A stretch of 22,255 bases of DNA from assembly GCA_946482545.1 (NCBI GenBank), contig CAMLRX010000080.1, positions 1-22,255 on the forward strand, read 5' to 3'. The number at the start of each line of letters is the position of its first letter. The stretch's first letter is position 1. This DNA comes from an uncultured Flavihumibacter sp. GTDB taxonomy: Bacteria > Bacteroidota > Bacteroidia > Chitinophagales > Chitinophagaceae. The position numbers and the translations under genes were made by a program. The notes beneath the pieces are model-generated. The model saw nothing but the letters and a program-made list of their open reading frames with translations. It did not search any database and had not been told where the DNA came from. Below, in pieces: positions 6,645-15,884 of the stretch.

Positions 6645-6696
6645 TCTGTTTTTAATCCCACTTTAATATACCGCTAATAAGTGGCAGGCATATTTG
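6640..6696 (+). promoter_or_regulatory. Four 11-bp-spaced TTTAAT repeats plus promoter (site A), upstream of the 89-residue gene
   Basis: TTTAAT occurs at 6640-6645, 6651-6656 and 6662-6667, and GCTAAT at 6673-6678: four hexamers in an exact 11-bp register. Ten bases later stands CATATTTG at 6689-6696, one change from the -7 consensus TAnnTTTG, with no good -33 box, so the promoter may need an activator. OmpR/PhoB-type regulators bind such head-to-tail repeats on one DNA face. The same layout is found at 9957-10013. Binding by the regulator encoded at 4582 is inference. Confidence 0.75.
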
Positions 6697-6713
6697 TGTA
6701 TATGTTAAAATGA

Positions 6714-6983
6714 ATGCCTGTATCCGCTCGAAATATCGTCCCTTCTATTGTGGTGGCCGTGATTCTGATTTTCACTGTTTTTAATGTGCGTCTGTATTAC
6801 CGCACAACCGAAGTGAGGGCACACAACAGGGCATTGATCTTGCAACAGGATTCAATACGTTCAGTACACATGAACCTCACCAGGGAAATGCTTGATTTTC
6901 CCCAACCTGGTATACACCTCGTTAACGAGCAAAGCGACGGGCGGGTAACAACCAGCGGTGAGCCTGCGGTACTGGATAACTAA
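6714..6983 (+). CDS. Small single-pass membrane protein of unknown function
   Basis: The 89-residue product begins MPVSARNIVPS and has one hydrophobic segment at about residues 9-27 (VPSIVVAVILIFTVFNVRLYY). A hydrophilic part of about 60 residues follows. Positive residues flank both sides, so the orientation is unsure; it resembles a signal anchor. I do not recognise a family. The gene is the first behind the four-repeat regulatory array, 10 bases before the likely start of the GNAT/nitrilase gene, so it is part of that operon. It could be a small modulator of the sensor kinase, as small membrane proteins encoded beside two-component systems often are, but this is only a suggestion from position. 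A competing ATG at 6710 is in another frame and soon loses sense. Confidence 0.65.
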   Translation: MPVSARNIVPSIVVAVILIFTVFNVRLYYRTTEVRAHNRALILQQDSIRSVHMNLTREMLDFPQPGIHLVNEQSDGRVTTSGEPAVLDN

Positions 6984-6993
6984 AATCAGCACT

Positions 6994-8550
6994 ATGCAAC
7001 AAATTTTACCAGAACATCCCGAAATGAAAATCGAGGTGCGCAGCTTGATGCCATCTGATTATGAAGCGGTAAAAGAATTACAACTGGCCTGCTTCCCGGG
7101 CATGTTGCCCTGGAGCAAACTGCAGTGGGACAGCATGATGGAGAAGTTTCCGCAAGGTCAGCTTGCCGTGGAACTGAATGGAAAAATCGTGGCTTCCTCT
7201 TCGAGTCTGCTCCTGCATTTCGACGAATACACCAAAGAACATTCCTGGAATGCAATTACGGGTAAAGGAACCTTATCTACGCACAAGGCCGATGGCGATA
7301 CACTTTATGGTATTGAGATCATGGTGCACCCGGATTACAGGAACTTCAAACTTTCCCGCCGTTTATATGATGCCAGGAAAAAACTGGCCGTGGATATGAA
7401 CCTCCGTCGGATCATTATTGGCGGAAGGTTACCCAATTATCATTTGTACGCGGAAACACTCACGATCAAGGATTATGTGCAGCAGGTGATTGATAAAAAA
7501 TTGCGGGACCCCGTACTCACGGCCCAACTTTCGAATGGATTTCAACTGAAAAGAATTATCCGCGATTACCTTCCCAACGACACGGAGTCCTGTGGATACG
7601 CTACATTTCTGGAATGGGTGAACCTGGATTATGAACCTGAAGGCGATCTGAAGATTCAGGAAGTGAACTACGTTCGGGTATGCGCGGTCCAGTACAAAAT
7701 GAGGATGATCAACAGCTTCGATGATTTCGCCCACGATTGTGAATACTTCGTGGACGCGGCTTCCGATTACAGATGCGATTTCGTGCTGTTCCCCGAAATG
7801 CTCACGATGCAACTCCTTACCTTTTTACCGAACGACAGACCCGGGACCGCCGTCAGAAAACTGGCTGAATTTACGGACCAATATGTGGAAATGTTCCGCA
7901 ACCTGGCCATTAAATACAACATCAACATTGTAGGCGGTTCTCATTTTACAGTGGAAAACGACGAACTCTATAATATCTCTTACCTGTTCAGAAGGGATGG
8001 CAGCGTTTCCCGGCAATATAAGATGCACATTACGCCACACGAAAGAAAATGGTGGGGCGTAAAGCCAGGCAATAAAGTGGAAGTGATGGATACAGATTGT
8101 GGGAAGATCGCCATTCTCATCTGTTACGATGTGGAATTTCCTGAACTCGCGCGTATTGCGGTGAAGAAAGGCGCTTCCATTTTATTCGTTCCTTTCAACA
8201 CCGATGAAAGAAGGGCCTATCTCCGTGTCCGTTATTGCTCACAGGCGCGCGCCATCGAGAACCAGGTGTATGTAGTACTGGCGGGCAGTGTGGGCAACCT
8301 GCCGGAAGTGGACAACCTGGATATACAATATGCGCAGTCGGCTATTCTTACACCTTCCGATGTGGAGTTTCAACGGGATGGCGTGGCGGCTATTGCGGAA
8401 GCGGGAGAGGAGACGCTTATTTTCCAGGACCTGGATATGAACCTGCTGAAGCGCCACCAGTATTTCGGGAGTGTACAAACCATTAAGGACCGCAGAACAG
8501 ATATTTATAACATTCGTTACACAGAGGATGAAGAAACTTTCACAGTGTAA
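6994..8550 (+). CDS. GNAT acetyltransferase/carbon-nitrogen hydrolase fusion (YhcX type)
   Basis: From ATG 6994 the protein has 518 residues in two parts. Residues about 12-210 form a GNAT-like domain, and about 225-505 a nitrilase-superfamily domain. The nitrilase triad is visible: E268 in FVLFPEM, K343 in RQYKMHITP, and C377 in ILICYDVEFPE. The GNAT acetyl-CoA loop, normally (R/Q)xxGx(G/A), reads RNFKLS at 116-121, lacking both glycines. The same layout and length occur in Bacillus subtilis YhcX, whose reaction is not established as far as I know. A hydrolysed or transferred amide on a small molecule is the likely theme. An upstream GTG (6958) would add 12 residues overlapping the previous gene; the ATG is preferred. 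The next gene starts 24 bases on. Confidence 0.92.
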   Translation: MQQILPEHPEMKIEVRSLMPSDYEAVKELQLACFPGMLPWSKLQWDSMMEKFPQGQLAVELNGKIVASSSSLLLHFDEYTKEHSWNAITGKGTLSTHKADGDTLYGIEIMVHPDYRNFKLSRRLYDARKKLAVDMNLRRIIIGGRLPNYHLYAETLTIKDYVQQVIDKKLRDPVLTAQLSNGFQLKRIIRDYLPNDTESCGYATFLEWVNLDYEPEGDLKIQEVNYVRVCAVQYKMRMINSFDDFAHDCEYFVDAASDYRCDFVLFPEMLTMQLLTFLPNDRPGTAVRKLAEFTDQYVEMFRNLAIKYNINIVGGSHFTVENDELYNISYLFRRDGSVSRQYKMHITPHERKWWGVKPGNKVEVMDTDCGKIAILICYDVEFPELARIAVKKGASILFVPFNTDERRAYLRVRYCSQARAIENQVYVVLAGSVGNLPEVDNLDIQYAQSAILTPSDVEFQRDGVAAIAEAGEETLIFQDLDMNLLKRHQYFGSVQTIKDRRTDIYNIRYTEDEETFTV

Positions 8551-8574
8551 CATTCAACCCCTCAACTTCAACCT

Positions 8575-9954
8575 ATGGTAAGTGTAATCATCCCGGCATT
8601 GAACGAGCAGGACACCATCGCCAACGTGGTGCGGTTCTGCTTGTCCAATTCACATGTAACTGAAGTAATCGTGGTAGACGATAAATCCATCGATGAAACG
8701 GTGTTCCGCGCCAAAGCAGCGGGTGCTACTGTAATCACCAGCACAAAACTGGGGAAAGGCACTTCCATGAAAGATGGGATACTATACGCTAAGAATGACG
8801 TGCTGGTATTCATCGACGGCGATATCGACCCTTATCCACACAATACTATTTGTGACCTGGTGAAGCCAATTCTTTCTGATGAATATGATTTTGTAAAAGC
8901 CACCTTCTCCCGCAACGCAGGCAGAGTAACTGAGCTGGTGGCCAAACCGCTGCTGAGTATATTCTATCCTGAATTGTCGCAGTTCTCGCAACCGCTCAGC
9001 GGGATGATCGCAGGAAGAAAGGCCATGTTCGAAAAGGTGAATTTCTTCGGAGACTATGGCGTAGACATCGGTATACTGATAGACATGTTCCTGATGAAGG
9101 CCCGCATCACCGAAGTGAACATCGGCTACCTCGACAACAAAAGCAAGCCCTGGCACGCGCTCGGTCGCATGAGTAAGGAAGTGGCCCGCGCCATCATCAC
9201 CAAAGCATTGGTGCAGAAAAAAGAAACCGTTACACTGGAAGAACTTGAATCTATGAACGTGATTAAAGACCAAATGGAATACGCCATCAAAGAGCAGGTA
9301 AAAGGATTGAAAAAAATGGCCATCTTCGATATGGACGATACCATTCTCCGGGGAAGATTTATTGACACGGCTGCCGAGCAACTCGGTTTTGTGCAGGAAC
9401 TCCGGAAGCTGAGGGCCACGGAAACCGACCCGGTGATCCTCACCAAACAGATCGCCCGGTTGCTGAAAGGAAGGAATTTCGGAGAACTGCTCAAAGTGGC
9501 GGAGTCTATACCTATGGTGGGTGATATCGAAGAAACCGTGACTGAATTGAAGAGCCGCGGCTATATTGTGGGCATCATCTCCGACAGTTACGATTTTGTA
9601 ACGAGTTATGTGAAGAATAAGATCGGCGCCGATTTTTCCCTCTCCAACGAACTTGAATTCTCGAACAGCATTGCCACCGGGGAAGTAAAAATGCCTTCTT
9701 TCTTTTTCTCGCATTCGGAAAGCATCTGCAAACACACCATCTGCAAAACCAATGCGCTCCAGGATATCACAAAGCAATATGGCATACCGCTCAGCAACTG
9801 CATCGCCATAGGCGACAGCGCCAACGATTTGTGTATGGTGCAGAAAGCAGGAATTGGCGTAGCCTTCTGTTCCAAAAATGAATTGTTGAACTATTCCGCA
9901 GATAAAGTGATCTCACAATACGCTTTCAGCGAACTGCTTGACTATGCGAAGTAG
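8575..9954 (+). CDS. Fusion of GpgS-like glycosyltransferase (GT81) and SerB-like HAD phosphatase
   Basis: The 459-residue protein joins two enzymes. Residues 1-210 match glucosyl-3-phosphoglycerate synthase (GpgS): VIIPALNEQDTI at 4-15, the metal/nucleotide DGD at 81-83 (DSD in mycobacteria), GRVTELVAKPLL at 116-127, QPLSGMIAGRK at 139-149, YGVDIGILID at 161-170 and ALGRMS at 195-200. Residues 247-455 are a HAD phosphatase of the phosphoserine phosphatase type: nucleophile D252 and D254 in FDMDDTIL, S336 in ISDSYD, K391 and GDSANDLCM at 413-421. GpgS joins NDP-glucose to 3-phosphoglycerate and a separate phosphatase then gives glucosylglycerate. One chain with both steps is inferred, by analogy to bifunctional mannosylglycerate enzymes. 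It is the last gene of the site-A operon. Confidence 0.9.
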   Translation: MVSVIIPALNEQDTIANVVRFCLSNSHVTEVIVVDDKSIDETVFRAKAAGATVITSTKLGKGTSMKDGILYAKNDVLVFIDGDIDPYPHNTICDLVKPILSDEYDFVKATFSRNAGRVTELVAKPLLSIFYPELSQFSQPLSGMIAGRKAMFEKVNFFGDYGVDIGILIDMFLMKARITEVNIGYLDNKSKPWHALGRMSKEVARAIITKALVQKKETVTLEELESMNVIKDQMEYAIKEQVKGLKKMAIFDMDDTILRGRFIDTAAEQLGFVQELRKLRATETDPVILTKQIARLLKGRNFGELLKVAESIPMVGDIEETVTELKSRGYIVGIISDSYDFVTSYVKNKIGADFSLSNELEFSNSIATGEVKMPSFFFSHSESICKHTICKTNALQDITKQYGIPLSNCIAIGDSANDLCMVQKAGIGVAFCSKNELLNYSADKVISQYAFSELLDYAK

Positions 9955-9956
9955 GT

Positions 9957-10013
9957 TTTAATCCTATTTTAATGCCGCATTAATTCGCATTTAATTGATG
10001 GCGGCTAGTTTTA
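9957..10013 (+). promoter_or_regulatory. Four 11-bp-spaced TTTAAT repeats plus promoter (site B), upstream of the TPR gene
   Basis: TTTAAT at 9957-9962, TTTAAT at 9968-9973, ATTAAT at 9979-9984 and TTTAAT at 9990-9995 lie in an exact 11-bp register. Ten bases later stands TAGTTTTA at 10006-10013, one change from TAnnTTTG. The copy number, register and distance to the -7 box are the same as at 6640-6696. The first repeat starts two bases after the preceding stop codon. No consensus -33 box is seen, which fits an activator-dependent promoter. Confidence 0.75.
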
Positions 10014-10049
10014 CGGCAATGATTTTTCGGCACTATTAAAATCAAAGTT

Positions 10050-11747
10050 ATGAGGTACAAAGCACTATTAATGACAGCAGGGATAATATCGGCCTCCGCC
10101 CTGCAGGCCCAATCGGTTGAGGATGGTAAGAAAATGTTGTATTACGAACGCTATAAAAGCGCGGAAGATATTCTCGCCAAATCAATCAATGCCGATCCCA
10201 ATAATGGATCAGCGTGGTATACACTTACCCAGACTTATCTGGCTCAAGATAAAAAAGCAAGCGCCGATTCTTTAATGAATGCTGCCCCAGCCTCTATAGC
10301 TGGTGATCCGCTCGTGAAAATAGCGAAAGGGCAACTCCTGCTGATGGATGGAAAAAAGGAAGAAGCCAATAAACTTTTTGATGAAGCGATTGGTAGCGTG
10401 AAGAAAAAAGACCAGGGCGAAATGATGATTAAAGTCGCCCGTGCACATGTGGACGCGAAAGACGGGGATACGAATAAAGCGCTCGCGTTACTTACCGAAG
10501 CAGAAGGAAAAGAAAAGAAAAATCCTGAACTGCACATGGTAAGAGGTGATGCATACCGCAAACTTGCGCAGGGAGGTCCAGCCATTGAAGGCTATATGGC
10601 CGCATTGAATGCAGATGGGAAATATGCCCGCGCACCTTTCATGATAGGAAGAATTTATTTGTCGCAGGACAACAAATCTGCTTATGTGGAGAATTTCGAA
10701 AAAGCGGTGGAAATTGATCCCAACTTCAAGCCCGCGCTGTACGAATTATATTATTTCAATTATTTCAGAGATGTAAATAAAGCGAAGGATTACCTGGAAA
10801 AATACATTGCAGCCAGCGATCCCTCTCCTGAACACGATTATATCCGCACTGACCTGATGTTCGTTTCCCGTCAATATGATGAGGCTATCGCGAAAGCGCA
10901 GGAACTGATTGCTGCCCAGGGAGCCAATGCGGAACCAAGGTTGTATAAACTTATTGCCTACAGCTACGATGCTAAAAAAGATTCGCTGAAAGCAAGAGAA
11001 TTGATGACGACCTATTTTGAAAAGCAGCCCGAAGACAAGCGTGTGGCGAAAGATTACGAATTCATGGGTAATCTGTTGCAGCGTTTTCCGGGTGAAGAAG
11101 TAGCTGCCGCTACGAACCTCGAGAAAGCAGTTGCGCTCGATACTTCTGCGGTGGAAAAAACAAAATACATCGAGAACCTTTCCAATCTGTACAAAAAACT
11201 GAATGATCACAGCAAAGAAGCATATTGGATGGGAGAGGCCTATAAGTTGAAAAAAGACCCTACCAATACGGATCTGTACAATTGGGGAAGCGCGCACTAT
11301 TTCGCCAAAGAATTTGAAAAAGCGGATAGCGTGTTCGGAGTGTACACCGCAAAATATCCCGATCAGGTGTATGGCCCATACTGGCAGGCGCGCTCCAATG
11401 CTGCTATCGATACAGCCATGGAACAAGGACTTGCAGTGCCACACTATACGAAGTTGATTGAAGTGGCATCAAAAGATACCGCTAAAAACAAAGCATTGCT
11501 GATCCAGTCTTACGGATACCTCGCAGCCTATAACGCCAATGTGGCCAAAGATTATGCGAAAGCAGTGGAACATCTCGACCAGATTCTGGTACTGCAACCT
11601 GAGAACAATGACGCGAAAGCCAATAAAGAAATCCTTCAGAAGCTGGTGAACAACCAGCAGAACAGGGCAACCGGCGATAGCACACAAGGTGGCAATACCG
11701 ACAAAACGAAAACTGATGAAAGCGGTGGTAACCGCTCCTCAAAATAG
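10050..11747 (+). CDS. Exported tetratricopeptide repeat (TPR) protein
   Basis: The 565-residue product starts with a signal peptide, MRYKALLMTAGIISASALQA, probably cut before QS at residues 21-22. Most of the remainder is helical TPR-like repeats, for example SAWYTLTQTYLAQDKKASAD, KYARAPFMIGRIYLSQDNKS and ANVAKDYAKAVEHLDQILVL. The C-terminus (about 535-565) is a polar, Gly/Ser/Thr/Asn-rich tail. It should act as a protein-binding scaffold in the periplasm or at the outer membrane; a partner cannot be named. The gene has its own promoter with the four-repeat regulator array and its own terminator, so it is a single-gene unit coregulated with the preceding operon. Confidence 0.9.
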   Translation: MRYKALLMTAGIISASALQAQSVEDGKKMLYYERYKSAEDILAKSINADPNNGSAWYTLTQTYLAQDKKASADSLMNAAPASIAGDPLVKIAKGQLLLMDGKKEEANKLFDEAIGSVKKKDQGEMMIKVARAHVDAKDGDTNKALALLTEAEGKEKKNPELHMVRGDAYRKLAQGGPAIEGYMAALNADGKYARAPFMIGRIYLSQDNKSAYVENFEKAVEIDPNFKPALYELYYFNYFRDVNKAKDYLEKYIAASDPSPEHDYIRTDLMFVSRQYDEAIAKAQELIAAQGANAEPRLYKLIAYSYDAKKDSLKARELMTTYFEKQPEDKRVAKDYEFMGNLLQRFPGEEVAAATNLEKAVALDTSAVEKTKYIENLSNLYKKLNDHSKEAYWMGEAYKLKKDPTNTDLYNWGSAHYFAKEFEKADSVFGVYTAKYPDQVYGPYWQARSNAAIDTAMEQGLAVPHYTKLIEVASKDTAKNKALLIQSYGYLAAYNANVAKDYAKAVEHLDQILVLQPENNDAKANKEILQKLVNNQQNRATGDSTQGGNTDKTKTDESGGNRSSK

Positions 11748-11780
11748 CATTTAAGAAAGTGAGTAGTGCTGATTTGAAAC

Positions 11781-11813
11781 GGCCGTGGGATTCTTCCCGT
11801 GGCCTTCTTTTTT
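11781..11813 (+). terminator. Terminator of the TPR gene
   Basis: GGCCGTGGGA 11781-11790 pairs with TCCCGTGGCC 11795-11804 (10 bp with two G/T wobbles) around loop TTCT, followed by TTCTTTTTT. It isolates rpoB from everything before it. Confidence 0.85.
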
Positions 11814-11874
11814 GTTAATCCGAAGGCAGTACGCCCTCCGGTAAAAACTTTATGGCAAATTGACAAATAATGTG

Positions 11875-11882
11875 TACTTTTG
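11875..11882 (+). promoter_or_regulatory. rpoB: Promoter of rpoB (-7 box)
   Basis: TACTTTTG at 11875-11882 fits TAnnTTTG exactly, followed by CCATCCCC, as at the rplK promoter. No clean -33 box stands 19-21 bp upstream; TTGACA at 11860-11865 is close by but only 12 bp away. The leader to the rpoB ATG is about 110 nt and contains short complementary segments (ACTGA/TCAGT near 11943-11959). An independent rpoB promoter agrees with its separation from rplL. Confidence 0.6.
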
Positions 11883-11996
11883 CCATCCCCTAATTTAGGC
11901 TTATTGTTTATATTCAGCTTGAAACAAGGGGATTACGATTCAACTGATTGGTTTTCAGTGATAGAGATTGTTCAATAAAACCGGTTTATTATATAT

Positions 11997-14900
11997 ATGT
12001 CTTCAACAACACTGTCAAACAGGATCAATTTCGGAAAGATCAAGAATCTCGCCGAAACTCCTGATCTGCTAGAGGTTCAGATTCAATCGTTTAAAGACTT
12101 TTTCCAGTTAGAGACCACTCCGGACAAACGTAACAATGAGGGCCTTTTTAAGGTGTTCAAAGAGAACTTCCCCATTACGGATACCCGGAACATCTTCGTA
12201 CTGGAATTCCTCGATTATTTTATTGACCCGCCACGCTATACCATTGACGAGTGTATGGAGCGCGGACTTACGTACGCCGTTCCCCTGAAAGCCAAACTGC
12301 GCCTGAGTTGTAATGACGAGGAGCACGTTGACTTCCAGACCATTATCCAGGACGTGTTCCTGGGTAACATCCCTTACATGACGCCCCGCGGTACTTTCGT
12401 GATCAACGGCGCTGAAAGGGTAGTGGTTTCCCAGTTGCACCGTTCACCCGGTGTGTTCTTCGGCCAGTCTGTGCACCCCAACGGTACGAAAATTTATTCC
12501 GCTCGTGTGATCCCCTTCAAAGGCGCCTGGATGGAATTCGCGACCGATATCAACAACGTGATGTACGCGTACATCGACCGGAAGAAAAAATTCCCTGTAA
12601 CTACCCTGCTTCGTTCCATCGGGTTCGAAACAGATAAGGATATCCTTGAACTCTTCGGCATGGCCGACGAAGTGAAAGGTGAACGCAAAGCCCTGGAGAA
12701 ATTCCTCGGTAAGCGTCTCGCTGCCCGTGTACTCCGTACCTGGGTGGAAGACTTCGTGGATGAAGATACCGGTGAAGTGGTGTCCATCGAAAGGAATGAA
12801 GTAGTGATGGAGCGCGATACCGTGCTGGACGAAGAAGCCATTGAAACCATCGTTGACATGGCGGTTTCTTCTGTATTCATCCAGAAAGAAGAAGTGAGCG
12901 GCGACTACGCCATCATTTACAATACCCTCAACAAAGATACTTCTAACTCCGAGCTGGAAGCCGTTCAGCACATCTACCGCCAACTGCGCGGTGCCGATGC
13001 GCCGGATGATGAAACAGCACGTGGTATCATCGATAAATTGTTCTTCAGCGACAAACGTTACGACCTCGGAGAAGTGGGCCGTTACAAGATCAACCGCAAA
13101 CTCGGGGTGGATCAGAAACTGGACAACAAGGTATTGACCAAGGAAGATATTATTGAAATCATTAAATACCTGGTACGCCTCACCAACGGTAAAGCGGAGA
13201 TCGATGACATCGATCACCTGAGTAACCGTCGTGTTCGTACTGTGGGAGAGCAGTTGTATGCACAATTCGGTGTTGGTCTGGCCCGTATGGCCCGTACCAT
13301 CCGCGAAAGAATGAACGTGCGCGACAACGAGGTGTTCACGCCTGTTGACCTGATCAACGCCAGAACACTTTCTTCCGTAATCAACTCATTCTTCGGTACC
13401 TCACAGTTGTCTCAGTTCCTTGACCAGACAAACCCCCTGAGTGAGATCACGCACAAGCGTCGTATCTCCGCGCTCGGACCAGGTGGTCTGAGCCGTGAAC
13501 GCGCGGGCTTTGAGGTGCGGGACGTACACTATTCCCACTATGGCCGTCTTTGTACGATCGAAACGCCGGAAGGACCAAACATTGGTCTTATCTCTACGCT
13601 TTGCGTACACGCGAAGATCAACGAGATGGGCTTCATCGAAACACCGTACCACAAAGTGGAAAACGGTAAAGTGGACATGAAGGCACTCACTTACCTGAGC
13701 GCTGAAGAAGAAGACATCGCTAAGATCGCCCAGGCGAATACACCGCTTGATCCCAGTGGAAATTTCGTGGAAGAAAGGATTGTTAGCCGTGAAACCGGTG
13801 ACTTCCCTATCCTCGAAAAATCTGAAGTGGAATTCATGGACGTGGCTCCCAACCAGATTGTTGGTTTGAGCGCCTCCCTGATCCCCTTCCTGGAGCACGA
13901 TGACGCCAACCGTGCCCTGATGGGATCGAACATGCAACGTCAGGCTGTGCCGCTGATCCGCCCGCAGGTGCCTATCGTAGGTACCGGTCTGGAAGGAAAA
14001 GCCGCCCGCGACGCGCGTATCCAGATCCACGCTGAAGGTGAAGGTGTGGTGGAATTCGTGGACGCCAACGAGATCCACGTTCGCTACGAAAGAAATGAAT
14101 CACAAAAACTGGTGAGCTTTGAAGAAGACCTCAAAGTGTATAAACTCACCAAGTTCATAAAAACCAACCAGGCCACCTGTATCAACCTGCGTCCCGCCGT
14201 TAAGAAAGGACAGCGTGTGGTGGAAGGCGATTTCCTTACCGAAGGATACGCTGTACAGGGTGGTGAACTGGCCCTGGGCCGTAACCTGAAAGTGGCGTTC
14301 ATGCCATGGAAAGGGTACAACTTCGAGGATGCCATCGTGATCTCTGATAAAGTGGTGACCGAAGACCTGTTCACTTCCGTTCACATCGAAGAGTTTGAAC
14401 TGGAAGTGCGCGATACCAAACTGGGTGAAGAAGAGCTCACACCCGATATCCCCAACGTTTCCGAAGAGGCTACCAAAGACCTCGACGAAAACGGTATCAT
14501 CCGTATCGGAGCACACGTGAAGGAAGGTGATATCATCATTGGTAAGATCACACCTAAAGGTGAATCTGATCCTACCCCTGAAGAAAAACTCCTCCGCGCC
14601 ATCTTCGGTGACAAAGCCGGTGATGCGAAGGATGCATCTCTGAAAGCACCATCCGGAACGGAAGGTGTGGTGATCGACAAGAAGCTGTTCCAACGCGCCA
14701 AGAAAGATAAAAACACCAAAGTGCGTGAAAAAGCCCTGCTTGAAAAAGTAGAGAAAGTTCATGACAAGAACGAAGCCGATATCATGGAAGTATTGCTGAG
14801 CAAACTCCAGGTATTGCTGAAAGACAAAGCTTCTTCAGGTGTTTCCAACAACTTCGGTGAAGTCCTGATCGGTAAAGGGGCCAAATTCACAGTGAAGAAC

Positions 14901-15800
14901 CTGACCGGTATCGACTACCTGAACGTAAATCCGCTGGGTTGGACAGGCGACGAGAAGATCGACCAACAGATCAACATTCTCCTGCACAACTACAACATCA
15001 AATACAACGAAGAACTCGGTCGCTACAAACGCGAGAAGTTCAACATCTCTATCGGAGACGAACTGCCTGCCGGTGTACTGAAACTGGCAAAAGTTTACCT
15101 CGCAGTGAAGCGTAAGCTGAAAGTGGGGGATAAAATGGCGGGACGCCACGGTAACAAAGGTATCGTTGCTAAGATCGTTCGTGCGGAAGACATGCCGTTC
15201 CTCGAAGACGGAACGCCGGTTGACATTGTTCTGAACCCGCTGGGTGTACCTTCCAGGATGAACCTCGGCCAGATTTATGAAACCGTTCTCGGATGGGCCG
15301 GTGAGAAACTGGGCATGCGCTTCGCCACCCCGATCTTCGATGGTGCCACTACCGAAGAAATCGCGGAACACATCACACAGGCAGGTCTGCCCAGCTTCGG
15401 ACACACTTACCTCTACGATGGTGAAACAGGCGACCGCTTCGACCAGAAGGCTACAGTGGGAATCATCTACATGATCAAACTGCACCACATGGTGGATGAC
15501 AAGATGCACGCCCGTTCTATCGGACCATACAGTCTCATTACCCAGCAACCGCTTGGTGGTAAGGCCCAGTTCGGTGGTCAGCGTTTCGGGGAAATGGAAG
15601 TGTGGGCCCTCGAAGCCTACGGTGCTTCCAACATCCTGCAGGAACTGCTCACCATTAAATCGGATGACATCATCGGCCGCGCGAAAACTTACGAGGCCAT
15701 CGTTAAAGGTGATAACATTCCGAAGGCAGGTGTTCCGGAATCTTTCAACGTGTTGATCCACGAATTGAGAGGTCTGGGATTGGATCTGAAATTCGAATAA
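11997..15800 (+). CDS. rpoB: DNA-directed RNA polymerase subunit beta
   Basis: The 1267-residue protein is full length for the Bacteroidota beta subunit. It begins [32 protein letters not shown] and ends [19 protein letters not shown]. The rifampicin region runs from [20 protein letters not shown] (F465 on) to [18 protein letters not shown]. Residues D476, H486 and S491 (E. coli 516, 526 and 531) are the sensitive forms. [14 protein letters not shown] and the C-terminal [20 protein letters not shown] are canonical. The unusual point is context: rplL is 7.5 kb upstream with three other transcription units between, and instead of rpoC a terminator and a convergent operon follow. Assembly with beta-prime must therefore rely on a second locus. 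Confidence 0.99.
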   Translation: MSSTTLSNRINFGKIKNLAETPDLLEVQIQSFKDFFQLETTPDKRNNEGLFKVFKENFPITDTRNIFVLEFLDYFIDPPRYTIDECMERGLTYAVPLKAKLRLSCNDEEHVDFQTIIQDVFLGNIPYMTPRGTFVINGAERVVVSQLHRSPGVFFGQSVHPNGTKIYSARVIPFKGAWMEFATDINNVMYAYIDRKKKFPVTTLLRSIGFETDKDILELFGMADEVKGERKALEKFLGKRLAARVLRTWVEDFVDEDTGEVVSIERNEVVMERDTVLDEEAIETIVDMAVSSVFIQKEEVSGDYAIIYNTLNKDTSNSELEAVQHIYRQLRGADAPDDETARGIIDKLFFSDKRYDLGEVGRYKINRKLGVDQKLDNKVLTKEDIIEIIKYLVRLTNGKAEIDDIDHLSNRRVRTVGEQLYAQFGVGLARMARTIRERMNVRDNEVFTPVDLINARTLSSVINSFFGTSQLSQFLDQTNPLSEITHKRRISALGPGGLSRERAGFEVRDVHYSHYGRLCTIETPEGPNIGLISTLCVHAKINEMGFIETPYHKVENGKVDMKALTYLSAEEEDIAKIAQANTPLDPSGNFVEERIVSRETGDFPILEKSEVEFMDVAPNQIVGLSASLIPFLEHDDANRALMGSNMQRQAVPLIRPQVPIVGTGLEGKAARDARIQIHAEGEGVVEFVDANEIHVRYERNESQKLVSFEEDLKVYKLTKFIKTNQATCINLRPAVKKGQRVVEGDFLTEGYAVQGGELALGRNLKVAFMPWKGYNFEDAIVISDKVVTEDLFTSVHIEEFELEVRDTKLGEEELTPDIPNVSEEATKDLDENGIIRIGAHVKEGDIIIGKITPKGESDPTPEEKLLRAIFGDKAGDAKDASLKAPSGTEGVVIDKKLFQRAKKDKNTKVREKALLEKVEKVHDKNEADIMEVLLSKLQVLLKDKASSGVSNNFGEVLIGKGAKFTVKNLTGIDYLNVNPLGWTGDEKIDQQINILLHNYNIKYNEELGRYKREKFNISIGDELPAGVLKLAKVYLAVKRKLKVGDKMAGRHGNKGIVAKIVRAEDMPFLEDGTPVDIVLNPLGVPSRMNLGQIYETVLGWAGEKLGMRFATPIFDGATTEEIAEHITQAGLPSFGHTYLYDGETGDRFDQKATVGIIYMIKLHHMVDDKMHARSIGPYSLITQQPLGGKAQFGGQRFGEMEVWALEAYGASNILQELLTIKSDDIIGRAKTYEAIVKGDNIPKAGVPESFNVLIHELRGLGLDLKFE

Positions 15801-15824
15801 GAATTCTTTGCTTAGATAAAGATG

Positions 15825-15859
15825 AAGGCCGTTGCGAAGAGCAGCGGCCTTTTTTTATT
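15825..15859 (+). terminator. Terminator of rpoB
   Basis: AAGGCCG 15825-15831 and TGC 15833-15835 pair with GCA 15841-15843 and CGGCCTT 15845-15851, with a T/G wobble between, loop GAAGA, then TTTTTTTA. The stem resembles that after rplL (AAGGCCG..CGGCCTT). It ends rpoB transcription without rpoC. Confidence 0.92.
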
Positions 15860-15884
15860 TTGGATGTTTCACGCGATTGCTTTG

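Noticed and set aside
8782..9777. 331-codon minus-strand frame over the GpgS-HAD gene
   Set aside because: The plus strand encodes clear catalytic motifs in both domains. The antisense product has none and is His/Phe-rich, as shadows of this kind are.
4506..11780. Insertion sequence or genomic island as the cause of the rplL-rpoB separation
   Set aside because: No transposase, integrase, terminal inverted repeat or target duplication is seen, and base and codon use look like the neighbours. A recombination between chromosomal segments is more likely.
13389..13520. Rifampicin-resistance change in rpoB
   Set aside because: D476, H486 and S491 are the usual sensitive residues, and the region reads as wild type.
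12444..15761. Long minus-strand frames within rpoB (273, 225 and 308 codons)
   Set aside because: They are antisense shadows of a highly biased conserved gene. No family pattern and no promoter support.
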